Source: Candidatus Latescibacterota bacterium
Lineage (GTDB): Bacteria > Latescibacterota > UBA2968 > UBA8231
Direction: 5' to 3'
Assembly (NCBI GenBank): GCA_022826515.1
Contig: JAJDUT010000039.1
Coordinates: 1-25,207, forward strand
DNA length: 25,207 bases
Position numbers and translations under genes: made by a program. This document shows positions 16,082-23,794 of the stretch, in pieces; the stretch's first letter is position 1; every line of letters begins with the position of its first letter. Below the pieces are notes generated by a model. The model did no database searches. It was not told the origin of the DNA and saw only the letters and a list, made by a program, of their open reading frames with translations.

Positions 16082-18096
16082 CCGCTTTCTTGCTAGTGCC
16101 GCTGCTGCTGCTCGCCGGGGCGGCTTGGGGACAGGCGTCGTCATGGGTCGTCGGCGCAAGTGGCGAACCCTGGGCCGATGTGGCCGAGCGCTGGATCGCC
16201 CTCGACGACTCTGTGCGTCTCGGGGCTGTCCAGCCTCGGGCCGTGCCCCCAGGACACAACGTGCTGCGCGGATTGGTGCGCGCAACGGGTGTTGCCGCTC
16301 AGGTCAACATCTTTGACTACTCCTGGGCCTTTGCTAAAGACCCGGACCGGATGGAGATCAACAACCAACTCGTGGGCTGGAATCCGCGCATGTGGGGAGG
16401 CAACGCCGCGGTGATGCGCGGTCTCATAGATGGCGACGAACTGACCGCCTCTTTCGTCCATCCACCGCGTATCGACGGGCGGCCCAATGCTGCGGTGTTC
16501 TATACGTTCGATTTGGGCGTGCCCATCGCCCTCGACAGCCTCGTCTTCTTTCCCCCCCAAAGCGGCTTTACCGACGACAACAGACGCCAGCGCAACGTCT
16601 TCCCCGTGGGCTACGAAGTAACGCGCACCAACACGCCCGCAGACTGGCTCATTTTCGAGGAAGAGGACGTCGCGCTCGGGTCGCCCGGCTACCACCCGCT
16701 CGACGAGCTAGTCGGCAGCACCTTTTCCAACAACCAGAGCATTGTGTCGCTGCGGCCGCCCCTGCGCTTTACGCGCTTTTTGCGCTTCAAGTTCGGCGGC
16801 GTCACATCGCTGGGCCTCCTCGCCGAGATACAGGCCTTTGGCCGCGGCTATCCCCAAGTGGCGCGCTACTTGTCGCAAGTCAAGTCCTTTGGCGAGCCAG
16901 TGAGCCTCGGCCAGATTACTTGGCACTTCACTCGCTATCGGCAGACGAGTTCCGGCAGCATCATCGAAGATCCAGCGGCCCCAGTGCAGCTCATCATCCA
17001 GACGCGCTCCGGCACGGACGACGATCCAATAGACCACTTTATTTTTGACGAACTCAGCCGCCTCCTCAAAGTGGACCGCCCGACCTATGAAGACGCGCCA
17101 GCGGTCGTACACGCCGCCTACCAACGCGCGCCTGGGTTCCAAGCGCGTCGAGGGGAGGATATTGAGAATTGGACGCCTTGGTCTATTGCCTACGTGGAGT
17201 CGGGCGACGAGGTGCGCTCGGCCGACGGCGGGGCGTTCTTCCAGTTTCGCTTTGAGATCGCCACGGAGCAGCCCTTTGCCTTTGGCGTACTGGACAGCGT
17301 GGCCTTTGAGGTGTCGCCCCTGCTGGCCGACAGCGTGCTGGCCGAGGTCTCGCTCGCCGGGCCACTGCCCGACCCCAAAGTCCCACTAGGCGTGGATACT
17401 ACGTTTGTCTATGACATTCGCACAGTTTTTGCCACCAGCGGCCGCGTGGGGTTTGACGCAATCGAATTAGACGTGCCTCCGGGCGCGCGCTTTCTCGGCT
17501 TGGAAATTGACGCAGTGCCCGCGCAGGAAGGCGCGGATTTTTCCTTCGTCGCCACGCCTAACAAATTCAGCTTCACTTTTCCGCGAGTTTTTGTCGAGGA
17601 CACGTCGTTCCGCGTGCGCTACCGCAGTGCGATCTATCAAGCATCGCTCTTTTTGGAGGGGCAATTGATCAACCGCGACCCACAGGCCACCCTCCTACCC
17701 CAGTCGATTGAAGCGGGCGATGCGCGTGCGGACGTCGCCAGCAACAGCATCCAAGTGGTGGCCAGCGAGGAAGAGCTGAGCGTCTTGGGTGCGCTGCGGC
17801 TGTCTTCGCCGGTCGTAACGCCCAATGGCGACGGAGCCAACGACATCGTCGTCGCGGCCTTTGATCTGTTTGGCGTCAATGGAGCACCGACCACCATGGA
17901 AGTGCGCGACCTCGCCGGACGCCGCGTCGCCACCCTGCTCAGCGCCACGTCCCAAGCCGGCTCCTACGCGCCGACTTGGGACGGCACGGATACAGATGGG
18001 GAGTTGGTGCCTCCCGGCCTCTACTTGGTGCAGATAGAGGTCGAAATTGACTTGGGCGTGGAGACGCAGACGTACGCGGTCGCCGTCGCCTATTGA
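16078..18096 (+). CDS. Exported surface protein 2 with discoidin-like and FlgD-Ig-like domains
   Basis: Protein of 672 aa from TTG 16078, supported by an AGGAG 7 bases upstream and by the signal peptide that follows at once (1-18, cleavage after AWG). A discoidin-like N-terminal part (about 90-256) includes VFYTFDLGVPIALDSLVFFP and FLRFKFGG. The central module begins YLSQVKSFGEPVSLG and contains DIENWTPWS, both paralleling protein 1. The C-terminal domain starts VVTPNGDGAND (579-589), continues VRDLAGRRVATL and WDGTDTDGELVPPGLYLVQI, and ends VAY. The 4-base overlap with gene 1 implies coupled translation. No enzyme motif is seen; a structural or ligand-binding role at the cell surface is an inference. 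Confidence 0.85.
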   Translation: MTAFLLVPLLLLAGAAWGQASSWVVGASGEPWADVAERWIALDDSVRLGAVQPRAVPPGHNVLRGLVRATGVAAQVNIFDYSWAFAKDPDRMEINNQLVGWNPRMWGGNAAVMRGLIDGDELTASFVHPPRIDGRPNAAVFYTFDLGVPIALDSLVFFPPQSGFTDDNRRQRNVFPVGYEVTRTNTPADWLIFEEEDVALGSPGYHPLDELVGSTFSNNQSIVSLRPPLRFTRFLRFKFGGVTSLGLLAEIQAFGRGYPQVARYLSQVKSFGEPVSLGQITWHFTRYRQTSSGSIIEDPAAPVQLIIQTRSGTDDDPIDHFIFDELSRLLKVDRPTYEDAPAVVHAAYQRAPGFQARRGEDIENWTPWSIAYVESGDEVRSADGGAFFQFRFEIATEQPFAFGVLDSVAFEVSPLLADSVLAEVSLAGPLPDPKVPLGVDTTFVYDIRTVFATSGRVGFDAIELDVPPGARFLGLEIDAVPAQEGADFSFVATPNKFSFTFPRVFVEDTSFRVRYRSAIYQASLFLEGQLINRDPQATLLPQSIEAGDARADVASNSIQVVASEEELSVLGALRLSSPVVTPNGDGANDIVVAAFDLFGVNGAPTTMEVRDLAGRRVATLLSATSQAGSYAPTWDGTDTDGELVPPGLYLVQIEVEIDLGVETQTYAVAVAY

Positions 18097-18122
18097 GTGG
18101 CGCACCCTGCGGAGAAAAGCCG

Positions 18123-20573
18123 ATGCTTAGACGCGAACCTATCCATATCAACCTCGAAAGCGCGCCATCCCGACAGCAGTGGAGTGCGATCGCAGCTAAA
18201 AAACTGTCCCTGCTGCTTTTGCTCGTCGTTCACTCCGCCCTATACGCTCAGGACATTATTTTTGCAGGGACGGACTTTGTGGCGTGGAATCATCCGGCCG
18301 GGCTCGTCCAAATCGGCGCTACAGGAATCACTGTTAAGCGTTTTGGCACGACGTTTAACGCGGTCGCCAATGCTGGCGAATTTTCATCAGTTACCATCGG
18401 CGACTACGGCCGCTTGCCAGTGCGCGCGCCCTCCAATAAGGCCCAAGCCGGACTAGTGGCCGACCAAGACCACAACACCTATTGGCAGCCCGACTTAGGC
18501 GATCCGCTCCAGAAGTGGTGGCTAGAGATCGATTTGGATCGCGCGGTCGTCGCCCGCAAGATCCGCGTAATTTTTCCCCAAACCGAGGACGCCCGTCCCT
18601 TTGAGTTCTTTTCAGTCCACATCAGCCCAGGCATCCAAGTCGCGGGCGCGCCGGGTAAGCAAATCGCGTTTGAACGCGTCGGTCGCCCGGTCAACAACAA
18701 CACCAAGCAGGTGGTAGAGTTCGATCTCAGGACTGTCAACAAGCCTCCGCTCAGTGGAACGCCCAAGGGGCAGTACTTGGCCAAGAGCGACAGCTTGGAT
18801 TTTTCTATCCTCCGCTTTGTGCGCTTTGAAGCGGCCGGCCAAACCCCCGGCGCAGCTCTCGCCGAAATCGAGGTAGATGGCATTGGCTTCAACCTTTCGA
18901 CCCGAGTGTTTACCGAAGTGCGCGCGGAAAAGGGCGAGAAGTCATGGGGCGGCAGAACGTGGACCTCAAGAGCACGCGACTGCGACGGCTGCGGCAAGGC
19001 CAGCGGCGCGGAATTTCTCGTGGATGCGGACTTGGGCCGACGGCTGTGGAGCATCCAAGCCTCTTCTGGGGATCGCGATTGGCGCGACGATGGCGTCTGG
19101 TCCGTGATCGACTTTGGCAACGTGTTCCGCATCGACCGGATTATCTTCGTGCCGCTCATCGGCGGCCGCAGCCCGTGGCTCTACGGCTACCAGCAGGGCG
19201 CGGTGGGCGGCTTTCCCATGTTCGATATCCTCACATCCGACGGCAGTCCGAGCAATACGGCTGACCCGACGGCCGAAGGGCCGTTTGAATACGAGCTGCT
19301 GTCCGAAGTGCGCACCAGCTATCCCTTTAATGATTTCCAATTCCCCACCCGCGACACGCGCCTCATCCTCTGGCGCGTAATCGGCTTCTACGGGCGCGAC
19401 GCCAACGCCTTGCAGCTTTTTGCCTTTCACCGCGAAGGCTATCCCAAGCGCGTCGAATTAGAGTCCTCCGACCTCGACTTGGGTGCGGCGCGCGGCATCC
19501 GGCGCATCGAGTGGGACGCCGACCTGCTGCCGGGAACGCGCTTAGAAGTGCAGACCCAAACGGGCAACGGCTTTACCGAAGTTACGCGCTACTTTCTCAA
19601 AAATGGCGATGAAGTCACCAAGGAAGCCTATGAAGCGGCGCGCAAGCGCTATCGCGGCGACATTGTGCAAGAAATGGTGCGCGATGCAACTTGGAGCACT
19701 TGGAGCCAACCGCATCGCTTTTCCGGGCAGAGCTTTCAGTCGCCTTCGCCACGGCGCTACTTGCGCACGCGCATTCGCCTGTACAGCGACGACCTCAACG
19801 CGTCGCCAGTACTGCGCTCGCTGCGGGTTGTGGCCAACGATCCAGTCATTGTTGCTGGCCTGAGCGGCTCGGTGTGGCCGCGCGAAGCCGGGCTCGATTC
19901 GCTGACCGAATTTCGCTATACCATCAAGCCGCAGGCATTCAACAGCCGCGACCCTGGGTTCGACCAAGTGCTGATCGCCTTGCCCCCAGGAAGCGGGGAT
20001 GCCGAATTGATTGCGGCGTGGGTGGGAGGCCAGCAAGTGGAGGCGACCAGCTCGTTGCGCGGCGATTCCCTGTGGGTGCAGTTGCCGCCGCCAGTGGTAA
20101 AGCGCGACTCCGTCAACATAGCGTTTGCAACGCGAGTTTTCGCCAGCCCAACGGTCTTTGAGACCTTTGTCTTTAACTCCAGTCAAGAAGACAACGCACA
20201 GGGCGTCGTGCCAGCGGAATTGGGAGCCGATCAAGTGTTTGTGCCCGAAGTGGTGCAGGGCGCATCCCTAATCCGCAACTTGCGCCACTCCGAGCTATTC
20301 ACGCCCAATGGCGACGCAGTCAACGACCTGTACGAACTGAGTTTCACCGTCGTCAAAACCGACAAGCAGCCACACGTGCGCGTCTTTTCCCTCGACGGTC
20401 GCCTAATCGCCGAGTTGGTAAACGCCACTCCGCGCGGTAGTCGTGCAACGTTCGCTTGGGACGGCCAGCGCGACGGCGAGATCGTGCCGCCGGGCATCTA
20501 CATAGTGCATATCGAGTTGCAAACCGATCCTAAAGACGAGGTCATCCAGCAGTACGTTCACGTCGTATATTAG
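18123..20573 (+). CDS. Exported surface protein 3, larger paralogue with two discoidin-like regions
   Basis: Protein of 816 aa from ATG 18123, with GGAG at 18111-18114 eight bases upstream; the in-frame TTG 18093 is less well placed. The signal peptide has an unusually long basic N-region of about 28 residues, then LSLLLLLVVHSA and cleavage after LYA (42). A discoidin-like domain (about 95-185) carries DQDHNTYWQPD and WWLEIDLDRAVVARKIRVIF; a second similar stretch (about 310-360) reads WSVIDFGNVFRIDRIIFVP. The central module has TRYFLKNGDEVTKEAY and ATWSTWSQP. The C-terminal domain starts LFTPNGDAVND (about 725-735) and ends with WDGQRDGEIVPPGIYIVHI and VVY. It is the most divergent of the three and adds an extra domain. 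A 157-bp repeat element follows the stop by 30 bases. Confidence 0.85.
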   Translation: MLRREPIHINLESAPSRQQWSAIAAKKLSLLLLLVVHSALYAQDIIFAGTDFVAWNHPAGLVQIGATGITVKRFGTTFNAVANAGEFSSVTIGDYGRLPVRAPSNKAQAGLVADQDHNTYWQPDLGDPLQKWWLEIDLDRAVVARKIRVIFPQTEDARPFEFFSVHISPGIQVAGAPGKQIAFERVGRPVNNNTKQVVEFDLRTVNKPPLSGTPKGQYLAKSDSLDFSILRFVRFEAAGQTPGAALAEIEVDGIGFNLSTRVFTEVRAEKGEKSWGGRTWTSRARDCDGCGKASGAEFLVDADLGRRLWSIQASSGDRDWRDDGVWSVIDFGNVFRIDRIIFVPLIGGRSPWLYGYQQGAVGGFPMFDILTSDGSPSNTADPTAEGPFEYELLSEVRTSYPFNDFQFPTRDTRLILWRVIGFYGRDANALQLFAFHREGYPKRVELESSDLDLGAARGIRRIEWDADLLPGTRLEVQTQTGNGFTEVTRYFLKNGDEVTKEAYEAARKRYRGDIVQEMVRDATWSTWSQPHRFSGQSFQSPSPRRYLRTRIRLYSDDLNASPVLRSLRVVANDPVIVAGLSGSVWPREAGLDSLTEFRYTIKPQAFNSRDPGFDQVLIALPPGSGDAELIAAWVGGQQVEATSSLRGDSLWVQLPPPVVKRDSVNIAFATRVFASPTVFETFVFNSSQEDNAQGVVPAELGADQVFVPEVVQGASLIRNLRHSELFTPNGDAVNDLYELSFTVVKTDKQPHVRVFSLDGRLIAELVNATPRGSRATFAWDGQRDGEIVPPGIYIVHIELQTDPKDEVIQQYVHVVY

Positions 20574-20603
20574 CTCAGGTTAAACGCGACACATTGGAGG
20601 GAA

Positions 20604-20760
20604 CCTAAGTACACGACAGTAAAGCGGTATGAGATACTTCGCTTCGCTCAGCATGACAGCATGGAGCGTCATCACCTGTCATGCTGAGCGGAGCAAAGCG
20701 GAGTCGAAGCATCTCAAATCTCCCATGCCTAACGTCTTGGATTACTGTCGTGTACTTAGG
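20604..20760. mobile_element. MITE-like palindromic element with perfect 19-bp terminal inverted repeats
   Basis: The termini 20604-20622 and 20742-20760 are exact reverse complements over 19 bases (CCTAAGTACACGACAGTAA). Inside, a second inverted pair (about 20631-20659 and 20672-20711) surrounds TCAGCATGACAG and CTGTCATGCTGA. The right inner arm has about 11 extra bases (an added AGCGGAG-type unit). There is no coding capacity and no obvious target duplication: flanking bases are GGAGGGAA and AGGTAACA. It is probably mobilised in trans or is a large REP-like repeat. A truncated relative occupies 1-44. Confidence 0.85.
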
Positions 20761-20783
20761 AGGTAACAAACGAACGGAAGAAC

Positions 20784-21062
20784 ATGAAGATCAACTACTT
20801 TGAAGATACGGATACCGCATTTATTGAGTTCACTTCTGCAAGCGTCGCCGAAACCCGCGAGTTGTGCGAGAACATCCACATAGACCTCGACGAGCAAGGA
20901 AACCTCGTCTCCATGAAAATTGAGCACGCCAAGACGAGCGCCAACATCTTAGATTTCACCTTCGAGCGTCAAGAAAAGCAACCGAGTGATAGTAGTCAGT
21001 GGCCAGTGGCCAGTGACCAGTCCCAACCCGCCCCCGAAAGCGGTGGGGAAACTAAACACTAA
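20784..21062 (+). CDS. DUF2283 family protein with a repeat-derived tail
   Basis: Protein of 92 aa from ATG 20784, with GGAAG 3 bases upstream. Residues 1-67 match the small DUF2283 family: MKINYFEDTDTAFIEF, then LCENIHIDLDEQGNLVSMKI and SANILDF. The function of the family is unknown; members are often near toxin-antitoxin or mobile genes. The last 20 or so residues (SSQWPVASDQSQPAPESGGE) come from a CAGTGGC tandem repeat that runs across the frame, so the original C-terminus was probably near residue 70. It starts 24 bases after the palindromic element. Confidence 0.8.
   Translation: MKINYFEDTDTAFIEFTSASVAETRELCENIHIDLDEQGNLVSMKIEHAKTSANILDFTFERQEKQPSDSSQWPVASDQSQPAPESGGETKH
20997..21021 (+). 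repeat. 7-bp CAGTGGC tandem repeat
   Basis: CAGTGGC, CAGTGGC, CAGTGAC and a final CAGT follow one another without gaps. Similar CAGTGGCCAGTGACC strings are common dispersed intergenic repeats in metagenomic genomes. Here it is read as the tail of the DUF2283 gene. Confidence 0.85.
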
Positions 21063-21084
21063 ACAACCCTGTGGGAGAGAGGAC

Positions 21085-23718
21085 GTGACACGTCTAACGA
21101 TACTATTGCTGTGTTGTGGTTTGTTCATCGGGACACTACAGCCGTCTGCGGCCCAGCGCGCCACTGGATTTGATAATCCCTATTACACTTCAGCCACTGA
21201 AGTCGCGCCTTCAACCCTCGTCCCTTCAGTGCGCAAGTGGTATCAGCCGCAGCGCCTGTACGAACTCTACGACTGGCGGCAAGACCAGTACTCCAACTAC
21301 GCGCGCAACCCCTATCAACGCTACAACGATGTCTTCTTAGAGGGATCGCCCTTTTACGACATCTACGGCTCGTACATCAGCCAAGGTTGGCGGGTGTACA
21401 ACTGGACCGAGGACTATCCCACGGCCAGCGGCAGCAACATCTTCAAAAGCCCGCGCTTCAGCTCGTGGTTTAGCAACGTCCTCATTTCCTCCAGCCACTC
21501 CGGGCAGTTCCACTCCTCGCTGATGGTGGGCGACGGCATCCGCACGACCCTGACGCCGCTCACCTTTTCCAAGCCGCGTTTCGACGGCGTACAGTGGGAC
21601 CTGATGTCGGACAAATACGCCCTGACCCTGCTCACCTCGCGCATCAACAACACCGGCGTCGTCGCTGGCGTCGCCGGCGAGGCCGGCGTGAAGTTCAGCA
21701 CGTTCACCAACATGTGGGCCGCCAAAGGCCAAGTCAGCATCGGCGACTTCTCCAATGTCGGCCTAACATTTGTCAACGCCGCCCACATGAACTCCAACAT
21801 TCCCTTTGGCGACAATTCGCTCAAAGGCCAACTCAGCGGCCCGATGAACAACGACTTTGTCCGCTCGATCATCGTGCGCATTTCCGACGACTCGCCCGAA
21901 GACGGCGAAGGCGGTGCCCTGCTATCGCGCTGGCGCATCTTCGCCAATGGCGTCGAGCACACCGACGACATCGCGCCCGTGGTGGAAGGCGGCTTCCGCC
22001 GCCGCGGCGTGATTGAAGCGAGCGGCACCGACGTAATAACCCTCACGTTCAACATCGAAGATTTCGCGCCCACCGTTGACGACGAAATCGACGACTTCCG
22101 CGAAATTGAGCACGTGGAGATCGGCCTAGTACTGGCCAACGACTACAAAGTGGAGGTCGCTTCTAACAAACAGACCAACCAACTCGGCGCACCTGTATTC
22201 CTAACCGTGCTGCGCGCCCCGGGCAACGTCAAGGACGGCGCCAACCAAGCCTTCCACACCTTTCGCTACGGCCTGCCCACTGGCAACCGGCTACTCGGCT
22301 TTGACATGTCAATCAACGATGTCGCCGGTTTTGACTTGAGGGGAGAATACGTGCGGAATTTCCAGTACCGCCGCTTCCCCAACGAAAACTTCATCCGCGA
22401 GCAAGCTCTCGCTACCAACACCGCTGAAGCCTTTTACTTGACAGCGCAGAAGCGGCATTACCCGTGGACGGTTTTCGCCGAGGCCTTTAGCATGGATGCG
22501 GAGTACTCAACCCAAGCCTTTATCCCGAACTCAGAGGGCGAGGTGCACTACGGCAATGAGCAACAAAGTGTGTACGAGTTCGTTGATGACAACGACGATC
22601 AAGACGAATTACCCGACTGGACCCGACGCTACCACGGCCCACGCGTCAACACCCGCCAAGGGATAGGCCTACTGACCGACAGCGCGGTTTTCCCCGGAAT
22701 CGACGAAAACAACGACGATCTCTCGGATTTCAATCGCAACTTCAACCGCCTACCCGACTACGCCGAGCCTTTCCTGCGCTTCGAGGTCGATCCCCCCGAC
22801 TTTCTCTTTGGCATGGACATGAACAACAACGGGGTCATCGACCGCTTTGAAGACGACTCCGAAGCGGACTATCCCTACAAGCGCGGACACCGGGGATACA
22901 ACACATACCTAGGCGTTGAAATCGCGCCGGACATAAACCTCATGGCTGGCCGGCTCGACGAGCGCCTGCTGAAAACCGCCCGCGAAAACGCGACCACGTA
23001 CCTGCTCTTGACCGCGAGCGAAAAATTCCCGCGCTACAACCTGCAATTGCGGCTGATCGTCAATCCGCGCAAGGTCGCAGACGACATTCCCGAGGACGTC
23101 TTTTTGTGGGTCGATACACCCGGCACATTCGGGGAATCGCGCTTTATCCGCGACCAACTCGTGGCGCACAATGCGTTCGTCAACACCACGTATTTAGACG
23201 TGCGCTACGATCGCTACATCTCGTTTACCACCAAATTCAAGCACGAACAATACACGCAATTGGGGTCGGCGGCTGAAGAACTGAGTAACCAGCGCTTCCT
23301 CGGCGTAATCAACAAGGCCCAGTACCCGCTCCACCTGCGCTCTTGGGATTTGACCCTGAACTGGAAACAGCTCTACAGCAATCGGGTGCCCGCGGACAAA
23401 GGCGCGTTGCAAACGTCCGATCTAACGGAGATTTTCTCGCTGCTGGCCGACCGCGAGATCAACCGCAACATGAGCTTTACCGCGGGCGTCGAATACGAGA
23501 TCGCCAACAATTTGGGCGAGCAGCCCGAGGGATTTCTAGAAGACGGCACTACGCTGGTGCTGGCCGGCCAGATCGCCAACCAATCGGCCTATCAGGGGTA
23601 TGCGCTTACTACCAACGTCGGGCTGCGCTGGACCCGTGAAGACCTCGACTCAGCTCCTGCGTCGGCCAAGCTATTCACCTTTATCAGCGTCTTCGCCGGG
23701 CTGGGCAAGGACCTGTGA
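21085..23718 (+). CDS. Exported beta-rich envelope protein with an EF-hand-like loop, function unknown
   Basis: Protein of 877 aa. I chose GTG 21085 because GGGAG lies 7 bases upstream and a signal peptide follows (MTRLTILLLCCGLFIG to SAAQ, cleavage near residue 23); the upstream frame is repeat sequence. The N-terminal region is rich in Tyr, Trp and Asn (LYELYDWRQDQYSNYARNPY). The middle has acidic loops: DDNDDQDELPD, DENNDDLSDFN and, at 578-589, DMNNNGVIDRFE, a perfect EF-hand-type calcium loop. The C-terminal third alternates polar and hydrophobic residues in strand-like blocks (LRSWDLTLNWKQLY, NMSFTAGVEYEIANN, GYALTTNVGLRW), suggesting a beta-barrel or large beta-sheet protein. I do not recognise the family. 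Its place after the three surface proteins suggests a shared role at the outer membrane. Confidence 0.75.
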   Translation: MTRLTILLLCCGLFIGTLQPSAAQRATGFDNPYYTSATEVAPSTLVPSVRKWYQPQRLYELYDWRQDQYSNYARNPYQRYNDVFLEGSPFYDIYGSYISQGWRVYNWTEDYPTASGSNIFKSPRFSSWFSNVLISSSHSGQFHSSLMVGDGIRTTLTPLTFSKPRFDGVQWDLMSDKYALTLLTSRINNTGVVAGVAGEAGVKFSTFTNMWAAKGQVSIGDFSNVGLTFVNAAHMNSNIPFGDNSLKGQLSGPMNNDFVRSIIVRISDDSPEDGEGGALLSRWRIFANGVEHTDDIAPVVEGGFRRRGVIEASGTDVITLTFNIEDFAPTVDDEIDDFREIEHVEIGLVLANDYKVEVASNKQTNQLGAPVFLTVLRAPGNVKDGANQAFHTFRYGLPTGNRLLGFDMSINDVAGFDLRGEYVRNFQYRRFPNENFIREQALATNTAEAFYLTAQKRHYPWTVFAEAFSMDAEYSTQAFIPNSEGEVHYGNEQQSVYEFVDDNDDQDELPDWTRRYHGPRVNTRQGIGLLTDSAVFPGIDENNDDLSDFNRNFNRLPDYAEPFLRFEVDPPDFLFGMDMNNNGVIDRFEDDSEADYPYKRGHRGYNTYLGVEIAPDINLMAGRLDERLLKTARENATTYLLLTASEKFPRYNLQLRLIVNPRKVADDIPEDVFLWVDTPGTFGESRFIRDQLVAHNAFVNTTYLDVRYDRYISFTTKFKHEQYTQLGSAAEELSNQRFLGVINKAQYPLHLRSWDLTLNWKQLYSNRVPADKGALQTSDLTEIFSLLADREINRNMSFTAGVEYEIANNLGEQPEGFLEDGTTLVLAGQIANQSAYQGYALTTNVGLRWTREDLDSAPASAKLFTFISVFAGLGKDL

Positions 23719-23794
23719 TTCAGTATGCGACAAAAATCATGCGATTTTGCCGAAACAAGCAACTTTCACCGGGCACCGAGCACCCCACCGGGCG

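Noticed and set aside
23728..23752. Hairpin between the convergent genes at 23718 and 23795
   Set aside because: A 6-bp AT-only stem (AAAATC/GATTTT) with no T-run beyond the arm; too weak to call a terminator.
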